Positions 25,688-32,285 of a stretch of DNA of 35,808 nt are shown here, in pieces. The translations under genes and the position numbers were made by a program. The notes under the pieces were generated by a model, which worked only from the letters and a program-made list of their open reading frames with translations, was not told the DNA's origin and ran no database searches. The stretch comes from Candidatus Tumulicola sp. GTDB lineage: Bacteria > Vulcanimicrobiota > Vulcanimicrobiia > Eremiobacterales > Eremiobacteraceae. Within the stretch, counting starts at the first letter, position 1; every line of letters starts with the position of its first letter. The DNA lies in the NCBI GenBank assembly GCA_035601835.1, contig DATNNM010000004.1, positions 1-35,808 of the forward strand, given 5' to 3'.

Positions 25688-26800
25688 TCACGCCGCTCGT
25701 CCGTCGGATTGCAAGTCGCGGCGGCCGAGGCCGGCTGCGACGATCAACGACGGGCCGAGATCGGCCAGGTACTCGGTGGGGAAATCGACCGGATTGTAGC
25801 TTGCGCGGTCCAGCGGATTGGCGATGTGCACCGGCAGCGCTAGTTCGCGCGAGAGAAAGCTGTCGATATTCGCCAGCCGCGCTGTGCCGCCGCCGAGGAT
25901 CACGCTCTCGATCGTCTCACCGCGGAAACGCGTGCGGAAATAATCGAGCGATTTGTGGATCTCGGTGACGAGCTCGGTCAACGGCGGCGTGATGACGTTG
26001 AACAGCCGGGTGACCGTCGGCGGCGCGGGCTCCGCTTCGCCCTGCGTGAGGACGGCCGCTTTCTCTCTTTTCAGTTTTTCCGCTTCCTCGGTGGAGATGT
26101 TCATGCCGGTCGCGATCGCTTTGGTGAACGCATCTCCGCCGATCGGAACGTTACGCGTGAACGGCACGAAGCCGCTCTTGGTGATGTTGATGCTGGTGGA
26201 CGACGCGCCGATGTTGATGATCGCGATGTTTTGCTCGAAATCCGGGTCCTGAGGCGACAGCATCGCGCGCACCATGGCGAACGGCTCCACTTCGACGATC
26301 GCAGGCGTGAGGCCGGCGAATTGCAGCGCGCTCACCTGGCTGAGCACCAGGTCCTTCTGCGCCGCGACGATGAGCACGTCCATGTTCTGGCCGTCTTCCG
26401 AGCGTCCGAGGATCTTCGCGTCGATCTGCGCTTCTTCGACCGAATATGGAAGGAAGCGCTCGGCTTCGTACTTCGTCGAGTCACGCAGTTCGCGTTCGTT
26501 CATCAACGGCATGGAGACTTGACGGACGACGACGGTGGGACCGCTCACCGCGCTCACGACGCGCTTTGCAGAAAAAGCGCCGTCGGCGAACAGATGGCGA
26601 AGTGCGTCGCCCACCACGGGTGGATCCGTGATGACGCCGTCTTTGATCGAGTTGGATGGCGTGGCGATTTTGTAAACGTGCTCGAGCACTGGACCGCGTC
26701 CAGACGGCGCGAACTGCACCGCTTTCAACTCCGCAGAGCCGAAATCGATGCCGACATAGTGCTGCCCGCCGCGCGCGAACATCCGACCGAGGAACGACAT
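25688..26800 (-). CDS. pilM: Pilus assembly actin-like ATPase PilM
   Basis: The 370-residue cytoplasmic protein has the actin/FtsA-like fold. VGIDFGSAELKAVQF near the N-terminus is the phosphate-1 loop, AIINIGASSTSINI the phosphate-2 loop, and SVILGGGTARLANIDSFL the adenosine loop. In the family it binds ATP and the PilN tail and links the alignment complex to the ATPase. I chose ATG at 26800; in-frame ATG 26815 and TTG 26833 are alternatives, and only the first few residues differ. It is the first gene of pilMNOPQ. Confidence 0.95.
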   Translation of the reverse strand: MSFLGRMFARGGQHYVGIDFGSAELKAVQFAPSGRGPVLEHVYKIATPSNSIKDGVITDPPVVGDALRHLFADGAFSAKRVVSAVSGPTVVVRQVSMPLMNERELRDSTKYEAERFLPYSVEEAQIDAKILGRSEDGQNMDVLIVAAQKDLVLSQVSALQFAGLTPAIVEVEPFAMVRAMLSPQDPDFEQNIAIINIGASSTSINITKSGFVPFTRNVPIGGDAFTKAIATGMNISTEEAEKLKREKAAVLTQGEAEPAPPTVTRLFNVITPPLTELVTEIHKSLDYFRTRFRGETIESVILGGGTARLANIDSFLSRELALPVHIANPLDRASYNPVDFPTEYLADLGPSLIVAAGLGRRDLQSDGRAA

Positions 26801-26915
26801 GGCCCCTTTTCCCATCCCCGTCGTGCGGAACAAGAATCAAGAAAGGCTGCCGGGGAAATATGCCTCTCGCTGTAACCTATCGGCCAAAGGTGGGACGGAT
26901 TTTAGAACAGTTATT

Positions 26916-26943
26916 CGAGTGCCGGGAGGCTCGTCCCGACTCG
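26916..26943 (-). terminator. Hairpin after the Crp-family gene
   Basis: On the minus strand CGAGT-c-GGGA pairs with TCCC-gg-c-ACTCG around CGAGCC. It starts about 14 bases after the Crp-family stop codon, and AATAACTGTTCT follows. It may terminate or attenuate transcription before pilM, whose promoter would lie in the remaining roughly 110 bases. Confidence 0.4.
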
Positions 26944-26956
26944 TAGTACGGCGCCG

Positions 26957-27661
26957 CTAGCCTACCAGGGTCTTGAGCTTGGCTGCGTCGGCGATCACAA
27001 TGTGGCCCGTCTGCATGTCGATCAGCTTCTCATCCCAGAAGCGATTCAGCATGCGATTCGCCGTCTCGCGCGTCGTGCCGATCATGTTCGCCATTTCCTG
27101 ATTCGTCAAACGCAGGGTCAGCCGGATGCCGCCCTCGACGGTCTCGCCGAACTGCCCGCTTAAGTGCAGCAGCAGCGCTGCCAAGCGCGTGCGGATGTCT
27201 TGGTAGGCTGCGGCTTGAATCGCCTGGTTCGTCTCGCGCAACCGCGCTGACAGCGCCAGCACCAGCGAGAGGCTCATATTCGGGCTTTTAGCGAGCAGCT
27301 CGAGAAAATCTTTGCGCGGCAGCATCGCCGCTTCGACCTCGCCGATGGCCTTGATCGTGGCGGAGCGAGGCGAACCGTCAAGCACGCCCATCTCGCCGAA
27401 AAAGTCGCCTTCGCGCAAGATCGTGAGGATGGTCTCTTTGCCGTCGTTGCTGACGCGAGTGACCGCCACATTGCCTTTGACCACGATGAACAACGCATCG
27501 CCGGCGTCGCCTTCGTAGACGAGCACGGCATGTTTCGGGTAGCGGCGTGAGACCATGAGCGCAGCGACCGCGGTGCGGTCGTTTTCGCTGAACTCCCCGA
27601 AGAGCGGGACTTTTTTCAGCAGCGCGGGCTCGAGTGCTTTATCCGACGTTCGTTGCCCCAT
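26957..27661 (-). CDS. Crp/Fnr-family transcription regulator
   Basis: The 234-residue protein has an N-terminal cyclic-nucleotide-binding domain (about 18-130). Its phosphate-binding cassette FFGEMGVLDGSPRSAT holds E90, R99 and S100, equivalent to cAMP contacts in E. coli CRP. A dimer helix and a C-terminal winged helix-turn-helix follow. The recognition helix reads TRETANRML (R198, E199, R203), keeping the R-E-x3-R contacts that read TGTGA half-sites. No Fnr-type cysteines are seen. The start ATG at 27661 has GGAGG five bases upstream; a longer in-frame extension overlaps pilD. Set between pilD and pilM, it probably controls pilus genes. cAMP as ligand is inferred. Confidence 0.9.
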   Translation of the reverse strand: MGQRTSDKALEPALLKKVPLFGEFSENDRTAVAALMVSRRYPKHAVLVYEGDAGDALFIVVKGNVAVTRVSNDGKETILTILREGDFFGEMGVLDGSPRSATIKAIGEVEAAMLPRKDFLELLAKSPNMSLSLVLALSARLRETNQAIQAAAYQDIRTRLAALLLHLSGQFGETVEGGIRLTLRLTNQEMANMIGTTRETANRMLNRFWDEKLIDMQTGHIVIADAAKLKTLVG

Positions 27662-27687
27662 CCTATCCTCCCTAACTGTATCGGCTG

Positions 27688-28467
27688 CTACCCGCGCGTC
27701 CAATACGATTGCAGGAGGGCGCGATACCACTCGTAAGGTCCGCTTATCGCAAGCGGGGCATAAGTGGCGATGAGCGACGCAAGGACCAAAAAAGGCCCGA
27801 ATGGCAGCGCGTCGCGCCGGCCGCGTTTGCCGGCCAGCAGTATCGGGACGGCGAGCAACGCGCCGATGACAAAAGCTGCCACCGCAACGCCGAGTCCTAA
27901 AGGAAACCCGTACAGCAGACCGAGCGCCGCGCCGAGCTTGACGTCACCAAGCCCAAGGCCCGCCCCGCGCGTCCCCAAGTAGACCGCGCCGAAGATGGCG
28001 GCTCCGAGCGCCGCGCCTTCGAGCGCGCCGATGATGTCGCGCTCCGTCAACGCGCGCACGAGGCCGATCGCGCCAAGCGCGACGACGCTCCAGTCAAGCA
28101 CCAGCAGGTGGTCCAGATCGATGAACGCGACCGCGATCAGGACCGCGCTCGCAAGGCAAGCCAGCGCGGTCTGCACGCTCAGTCCGAACTCCACAAAGGC
28201 CAGGACGAACAGCACGCCGGTCAACAGCTCCACGAGCGGATAGCGTCCGGACACCGGCGCGCCGCAGTAGCGGCATTTCCCGCCGAGCAGCATGTACGAG
28301 AACACCGGAACGTTGTCGATGGCTGAAAGCGGATGCCGGCATGCGGGGCAGTGCGAGCCCGGACGGATCAGCGACTCGCCGCGCGGCAAGCGGTAGATCA
28401 CGACGTTCAGAAAAGAGCCGAACGCCAGCCCGACGATGCCAAAAAGGATGAGGATCAGTGAGGTCAT
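27688..28467 (-). CDS. pilD: Prepilin peptidase / N-methyltransferase
   Basis: The 259-residue inner-membrane protein cuts prepilin leaders and methylates the new N-terminus. The N-terminal methyltransferase part has two CxxC pairs (C40/C43 and C65/C68) as in PilD. The aspartyl protease part has IDLDH (117-119) and GLGD (172-175), the two catalytic Asp motifs. Several membrane helices span the rest. It lies 18 bases after the last pilin gene and 26 before the Crp-family gene, so one transcript is likely. Confidence 0.96.
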   Translation of the reverse strand: MTSLILILFGIVGLAFGSFLNVVIYRLPRGESLIRPGSHCPACRHPLSAIDNVPVFSYMLLGGKCRYCGAPVSGRYPLVELLTGVLFVLAFVEFGLSVQTALACLASAVLIAVAFIDLDHLLVLDWSVVALGAIGLVRALTERDIIGALEGAALGAAIFGAVYLGTRGAGLGLGDVKLGAALGLLYGFPLGLGVAVAAFVIGALLAVPILLAGKRGRRDALPFGPFLVLASLIATYAPLAISGPYEWYRALLQSYWTRG

Positions 28468-28485
28468 CGGCGCCTGCGAGCGGCC

Positions 28486-28962
28486 TTAGTTGCCGACGAT
28501 GCCGGCGTTTTGGTCGTACAGGATCCCCGTGCACGCCGTGCAGTTCGCAGTCGTACCATCTTTCACCAGCGCACGCGTGGTGGTCGGGTCGTGCTTGGCG
28601 CTGTCGCTGACTTGATAAGCGCCATAGGAGCCGGGCGTGTTGGTGATCGTGTACGCGGCGTTATCGACCGGGTCGGTCGGCGTGAAACTTAGGTACGGCG
28701 TGGTGAGACCACTCGCTCCGAAGCCGCCCGGATACGCGCCGTGGTTATCGACGGCATATTCTTCCATAGCGGTCGCGATCTGCTGCTCGTTGCTTTCGCA
28801 GGCCGAGGTCTGCGACTCGGCGCGGGCGTGCAGGAAGTTCGGGATCAAGATCGCCGCGAGAATCGCGATAATCGCGATGACGATCATGAGCTCGATGAGC
28901 GTGAAGGCGCGTCGAAGGCGTGGCAAGTCCTGGGTCCACCTTTCCCCTATTTTAATGCCCAC
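28486..28962 (-). CDS. Type IV prepilin 1 (Ala at -1 of cleavage site)
   Basis: The product has a basic leader, then RRA|FTLIELMIVIAIIAIL, a hydrophobic helix and a globular domain with AMEEYAVDNHGAYP, typical of major pilins and GspG-like proteins. Glu5 of the mature form is kept. The residue before cleavage is Ala rather than the near-universal Gly. Cysteines are one in SACESNE and a CTAC pair near the C-terminus. The start is uncertain: GTG at 28962 gives a 25-residue leader, while TTG at 28926, preceded by AAAGGTGG nine bases upstream, gives a 7-residue leader. It is the most divergent of the four tandem pilins and lies directly before pilD. Confidence 0.88.
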   Translation of the reverse strand: MGIKIGERWTQDLPRLRRAFTLIELMIVIAIIAILAAILIPNFLHARAESQTSACESNEQQIATAMEEYAVDNHGAYPGGFGASGLTTPYLSFTPTDPVDNAAYTITNTPGSYGAYQVSDSAKHDPTTTRALVKDGTTANCTACTGILYDQNAGIVGN

Positions 28963-28991
28963 ATCCCCGCTGGTTAGCCCGTAAAGGCGAT

Positions 28992-29027
28992 GGGCGGCCG
29001 GTCACACTCCGTGACCGCCCGCCCGCC
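28992..29027 (-). repeat. Inter-pilin hairpin repeat, copy 1
   Basis: GGTCAC-ACTCC-GTGACC forms a perfect hairpin extended by flanking G/C-rich arms. It lies between pilins 2 and 1, after the pilin 2 stop in transcription order. Similar sequence is found in the other two inter-pilin gaps, together with shared flanks such as TCGGTCTCGAGGGCCGCTA. Confidence 0.75.
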
Positions 29028-29046
29028 ACTTCGGTCTCGAGGGCCG

Positions 29047-29520
29047 CTATTGGCCGACGATGCCGCCGCTCTGGTTGTAGGAGATGCTCGTGCAAGCCGT
29101 GCACTTCGCGCCGCCGGCCTGGAATAACCCTATGGTCGTGGTCGGGTCGTGGCCGCCGCTGTCGTTGACCTGATAGGAGCCGTACGCGCCCGCCGTGTTC
29201 GTCAACGTGTAGGTCGTGCCATTGACCGGATCCTTGGGCGCGAAGGTCAGGTACGGCGTGGTGAGACCGCTCGCCCCGAAGCCGCCCGGATATGCGCCGT
29301 TGTTATCGACTGCGTACTCTTCCATCGCCGTGGCGATCTGTTTCTCGTTGCTCTCGCAGGCCGCGGTCTGCGACTCGGCGCGGGCGTGTAAGAAGTTCGG
29401 GATCAGGATCGCCGCCAGGATCGCGATAATCGCGATGACGATCATGAGTTCGATAAGCGTGAAAGCGCGCTGAAGGCGTGGCAATTCCCGGCTCCACCTT
29501 TCCCTTTTCTTAATGCCCAT
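29047..29520 (-). CDS. Type IV prepilin 2 (Ala at -1 of cleavage site)
   Basis: It has the same architecture as prepilin 1: QRA|FTLIELMIVIAIIAIL, then a globular domain with GGFGASGLTTPYLTFAPKD and a C-terminal CTAC pair. The first 24 residues closely resemble those of prepilin 1, and both carry Ala before the cleavage point. ATG at 29520 gives a 25-residue leader; TTG at 29484, with AAAGGTGG upstream, gives a 7-residue one. The C-terminal half is closer to prepilins 3 and 4, so it is intermediate within the array. It is likely polymerised into, or a variant subunit of, the same pilus. Confidence 0.88.
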   Translation of the reverse strand: MGIKKRERWSRELPRLQRAFTLIELMIVIAIIAILAAILIPNFLHARAESQTAACESNEKQIATAMEEYAVDNNGAYPGGFGASGLTTPYLTFAPKDPVNGTTYTLTNTAGAYGSYQVNDSGGHDPTTTIGLFQAGGAKCTACTSISYNQSGGIVGQ

Positions 29521-29551
29521 ATCCCTCGCCGGCTAGCCCGGTAAAGGCGAC

Positions 29552-29584
29552 GGGCGGGACGGCCACGCTCCGTGACCCCCGCCC
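29552..29584 (-). repeat. Inter-pilin hairpin repeat, copy 2
   Basis: Outer arms GGGCGGG and CCCGCCC flank GGCCAC-GCTCC-GTGACC (one mismatch). Same position and flanks as copies 1 and 3, here after the pilin 3 stop. Confidence 0.7.
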
Positions 29585-29606
29585 GCTACTTCGGTCTCGA
29601 GGGCCG

Positions 29607-30041
29607 CTATTGCCCGACGATGCCCGCGTTCTGGTTGTAAGAGATGCTCGCGCAAGCCGTGCACTTGGCGCCGCCGCTCTGGAATATCCCTATGGTGGTG
29701 GTCACGTCGTGGCCGCCATTGTCGTTGATCTGGTAGGAGCCGTACGCGCCGGCCGTGTTCGTCAGCGTGTAGCTCGTGCCGTTGACCGGATCCTTGGGTG
29801 TGAAGTTCAGGTACGGCGTGGTCAAGCCGGCCGCGAACGTGTTCGGATACGCGCCGTTGTTATCGACTGCGTACTCTTCCATCGCCGTGGCTATCTGTTT
29901 CTCATTGCCCTCGCAGGCAGACGTCTGCGCTTCCGCGCGGGCGTGTAAGAAGTTCGGGATCAAGATCGCCGCGAGAATCGCGATAATCGCGATGACGATC
30001 ATAAGCTCGATGAGCGTAAATCCCTTTTGGAGTCTTTTCAC
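29607..30041 (-). CDS. Type IV prepilin 3
   Basis: The 144-residue product has a short leader MKRLQKG, cut before FTLIELMIVIAIIAIL (normal Gly at -1), followed by a globular domain with NTFAAGLTTPYLNFTPKD and a CTAC pair. GTG at 30041 is chosen because AGGA lies eight bases upstream and the 7-residue basic leader is typical of type IVa pilins; a longer frame reaches 30137 without a good ribosome site. The mature protein differs from prepilin 4 at only two positions (V/T and Q/K), so the pair arose by recent duplication or is homogenised by gene conversion. Confidence 0.92.
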   Translation of the reverse strand: MKRLQKGFTLIELMIVIAIIAILAAILIPNFLHARAEAQTSACEGNEKQIATAMEEYAVDNNGAYPNTFAAGLTTPYLNFTPKDPVNGTSYTLTNTAGAYGSYQINDNGGHDVTTTIGIFQSGGAKCTACASISYNQNAGIVGQ

Positions 30042-30062
30042 TAGTATAGTCCTATTCTTGAG

Positions 30063-30078
30063 TGTGATACTGCTCACT
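30063..30078. promoter_or_regulatory. Candidate Crp-family binding site upstream of prepilin 3
   Basis: TGTGA-TACTGC-TCACT matches TGTGA-N6-TCACA at nine of ten half-site bases. It ends 21 bases before the prepilin 3 start codon, between prepilins 4 and 3. A -10-like TATACT lies between it and the start, so binding could overlap a promoter and either activate or block it. Confidence 0.5.
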
Positions 30079-30101
30079 CCCCCAGCCCGTATAAGCAACG
30101 A

Positions 30102-30130
30102 GCGGCCAGTCACACTCCGTGACCGCCCGC
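30102..30130 (-). repeat. Inter-pilin hairpin repeat, copy 3
   Basis: GCGGCCAGTCAC-ACTCC-GTGACCGCCCGC folds as in copies 1 and 2, with one mismatch in the stem and one unpaired base. It lies after the prepilin 4 stop and next to the Crp-like site. Confidence 0.7.
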
Positions 30131-30155
30131 CCGCCACCTTTGGCCTCGACAGCTG

Positions 30156-30590
30156 TTATTGGCCGACGATGCCCGCGTTCTGGTTGTAAGAGATGCTCGC
30201 GCAAGCCGTGCACTTGGCGCCGCCGCTCTTGAAGATACCAATGGTGGTGGTCGTGTCGTGGCCGCCATTGTCGTTGATCTGGTAGGAGCCATACGCGCCG
30301 GCCGTGTTGGTCAGCGTGTAGCTCGTGCCGTTGACCGGATCCTTGGGTGTGAAGTTCAGGTACGGTGTGGTCAGGCCGGCCGCGAAGGTGTTCGGGTACG
30401 CGCCGTTGTTGTCAACTGCGTACTCTTCCATCGCCGTGGCGATCTGCTTCTCATTGCCCTCGCAGGCAGACGTCTGCGCTTCCGCGCGGGCGTGCAGGAA
30501 GTTCGGGATCAAGATCGCCGCGAGAATCGCGATAATTGCGATGACGATCATGAGCTCGATGAGCGTAAATCCCTTTTGGAGTCTTTTCAC
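30156..30590 (-). CDS. Type IV prepilin 4 (first of the array)
   Basis: The 144-residue product is nearly identical to prepilin 3: leader MKRLQKG, then FTLIELM, a hydrophobic helix, AMEEYAVDNNGAYP, and a CTAC pair. The third cysteine is in SACEGNE near mature residue 32. GTG at 30590 has AGGA nine bases upstream. It is first in the transcription order of the pilus cluster, so its promoter should lie in 30591-30827 and it is probably the most expressed. Ser/Thr-rich stretches (DTTTTIGIF, YTLTNTAG) could accept sugars from the neighbouring glycosyltransferases; this is speculation. Confidence 0.92.
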   Translation of the reverse strand: MKRLQKGFTLIELMIVIAIIAILAAILIPNFLHARAEAQTSACEGNEKQIATAMEEYAVDNNGAYPNTFAAGLTTPYLNFTPKDPVNGTSYTLTNTAGAYGSYQINDNGGHDTTTTIGIFKSGGAKCTACASISYNQNAGIVGQ

Positions 30591-30827
30591 TGAAATTAGT
30601 CCTCTCTCGTTCTTACTAGTAAGCGTTCTTGCAGTCACCTTGGCCGCCGTTCCCTAGCGACCGCGCGCAGCGAGTCCAATTCCCGCCATCGTGCGTTGCG
30701 CGCCGGACTTCTCCACTCTATGCAATGCCCAACCGCCGCCGGTTTAGACCGCCCAAAGGTGCGTCTGCTCACGCATTTGAACTGCGATGGGGTCCTTAAT
30801 AGAGTTATCGGCCCCCTGGGAGCCGAC
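30591..30827. promoter_or_regulatory. Divergent promoter region with a CTTACTAGTAAG palindrome
   Basis: This gap separates the pilus cluster (minus) from the first glycosyltransferase (plus), so it must carry start signals for both. A perfect 12-bp palindrome CTTACTAGTAAG sits at 30612-30623, 22 bases upstream of the prepilin 4 start, flanked by CGTTCTT on both sides as a direct repeat. I see no clear sigma-70 or sigma-54 boxes and no Crp-like site here. Confidence 0.4.
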
Positions 30828-32285
30828 GTGGAGAGTGATCTGGAAGGCGCCGCCGTCCCGCAGGGAAAGACCGATGCTTTCGTGGCGGGCGCTCTCTGTG
30901 CGGTCTTAGCGGTCGCGGCGCTGCCACGTTTTTTGCACCTTTTTTCGCATCCGACCATTCCGGATGAAGCGTTCACCCTCTACCTCGCCTCGCATCCCTT
31001 TGGCGAGATGCTGGGCATGCTGCGCAACGGTGACTTTCATCCGCCGCTGATCTACGCGATCGCGCATTGGCTGCTCGGGCTCTCCGGGAAAGCGTACCTG
31101 TTCCGCATCCTGCCGGCGATGTTCGGCCTCGCCGGCGTGGCGGCGACGTTCTTCTTGGCGCGCAAGTTCGTCGGAACCGCGGGCGCGACTCTAGCCGCCT
31201 TGTTCGTCGCACTCTCGCCGGTATTGGTGTTCTATGACGGCTACTTCCGGATGTACGCGCTGCTGTGGTGCTTGAGCGCGCTTTCCTGGCTGCTGCTTTT
31301 CCGCGCTTTCGAACGACCTGCCGCCCTCGGAAGATGGGCGCTGTACGCCGCGGCGGCTGCAGCGCTTCTCTACACCCACTACCTCGCGTTTTTCACGCTT
31401 GCAGCTCAGGCTGCGTTTTGGCTCGCCACGTACCCGCGCCAGTGGCGCTATCCGGCTGCCCTAGCCATGGCCGGACTCGCGTGGCTGCCCTGGCTGCCGG
31501 CCTTCCTGGTGCAGTTCCCAAACGGCGGGACCGCCTATGCAGCCGCCGGCTACCAGCCTCAATCACTGCTCTCGTTACCGCCGGCGCTGCTCACCGACAG
31601 CATCCCGGGCGCGCTCGAATTCAGCCCCTGGCTCGGGATCTTCTTCTGGGCGTGTATCGCCGGCGGCGCGACCGCGTGCGTGCTGCGGCGCGAGTATCGC
31701 CCGCTCTGGCTGCTGCTCCCGTTGCTCCTGCAGCTGCTCTATTGGTTCGCCGCGGGTAAGAACCTGGTCGCGCAGCGCTACCTGCTGCAGCTCGTGCCCG
31801 CATTGGCGATTCTCATCGCGTACGCGTGTGTCGCTCTTGCGCGTGGCCGCGTCAAGGCGCTGGCTGTGCTTATCGCGCTCGGCGTGCTGACGCTGCAAAC
31901 CGTCGGCGTCGCGGACGAACTGTTCCTCCCTCAATACCAGCCGGTCGACTGGAATGTCTACGCCGCCTTCCTGTCGTCGCGCAGCCGGCCGGGCGACGCC
32001 TTCGTCTTCGATCAGCAAGCGGCGTACTTCACGCAGTATGGCGCTGCATACCTCAAGCAGGGCGGGGCGGTCTTTCCGGTGCGCAATCAGCAACAAGCGG
32101 AGGTCGTTGCCGCCAAGGCAGCGCCCCTTTCCCGCGTGTGGTACGTGGACTACCAATCGCGGCTCGCCGATCCCGACCACGTGATTTTTCGCGCCTTGCG
32201 GGCGACGCACGCCAAAGCGACGACGTGGCGAAGCGCCCCGGCGGGCTACGGCGACAGCGTGGTGACGACGCTCTTCGAGCGCTAG
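30828..32285 (+). CDS. GT-C membrane glycosyltransferase 1 (PMT/ArnT-like)
   Basis: The 485-residue protein has some ten or more membrane helices and a first outer loop with the acidic motif TIPDEAFTLYLA (D46, E47) followed by GDFHPP. This is the pattern of the PMT_2/ArnT-like family, which uses polyprenyl-phosphate sugars on the outer face of the inner membrane. The C-terminal outer domain has VWYVDYQSRLADPDH. GTG at 30828 is preferred because GGGAG lies five bases upstream and the length then matches its two paralogs; a frame reaches up to 30696. Its stop shares a CTAG with the stop of the next gene. Neighbouring pilins are possible acceptors. Confidence 0.85.
   Translation: MESDLEGAAVPQGKTDAFVAGALCAVLAVAALPRFLHLFSHPTIPDEAFTLYLASHPFGEMLGMLRNGDFHPPLIYAIAHWLLGLSGKAYLFRILPAMFGLAGVAATFFLARKFVGTAGATLAALFVALSPVLVFYDGYFRMYALLWCLSALSWLLLFRAFERPAALGRWALYAAAAAALLYTHYLAFFTLAAQAAFWLATYPRQWRYPAALAMAGLAWLPWLPAFLVQFPNGGTAYAAAGYQPQSLLSLPPALLTDSIPGALEFSPWLGIFFWACIAGGATACVLRREYRPLWLLLPLLLQLLYWFAAGKNLVAQRYLLQLVPALAILIAYACVALARGRVKALAVLIALGVLTLQTVGVADELFLPQYQPVDWNVYAAFLSSRSRPGDAFVFDQQAAYFTQYGAAYLKQGGAVFPVRNQQQAEVVAAKAAPLSRVWYVDYQSRLADPDHVIFRALRATHAKATTWRSAPAGYGDSVVTTLFER

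Noticed and set aside
28992-30130. Crp sites at the inter-pilin GTCAC/GTGAC inverted repeats
   Set aside because: Half-sites point the wrong way and spacing is five, so these are hairpin stems rather than TGTGA-N6-TCACA operators.
28975-30160. CRISPR-like repeats between pilin genes
   Set aside because: The repeated segments are spaced by whole pilin genes and derive from duplication of a gene plus its flank, not from a repeat-spacer array.
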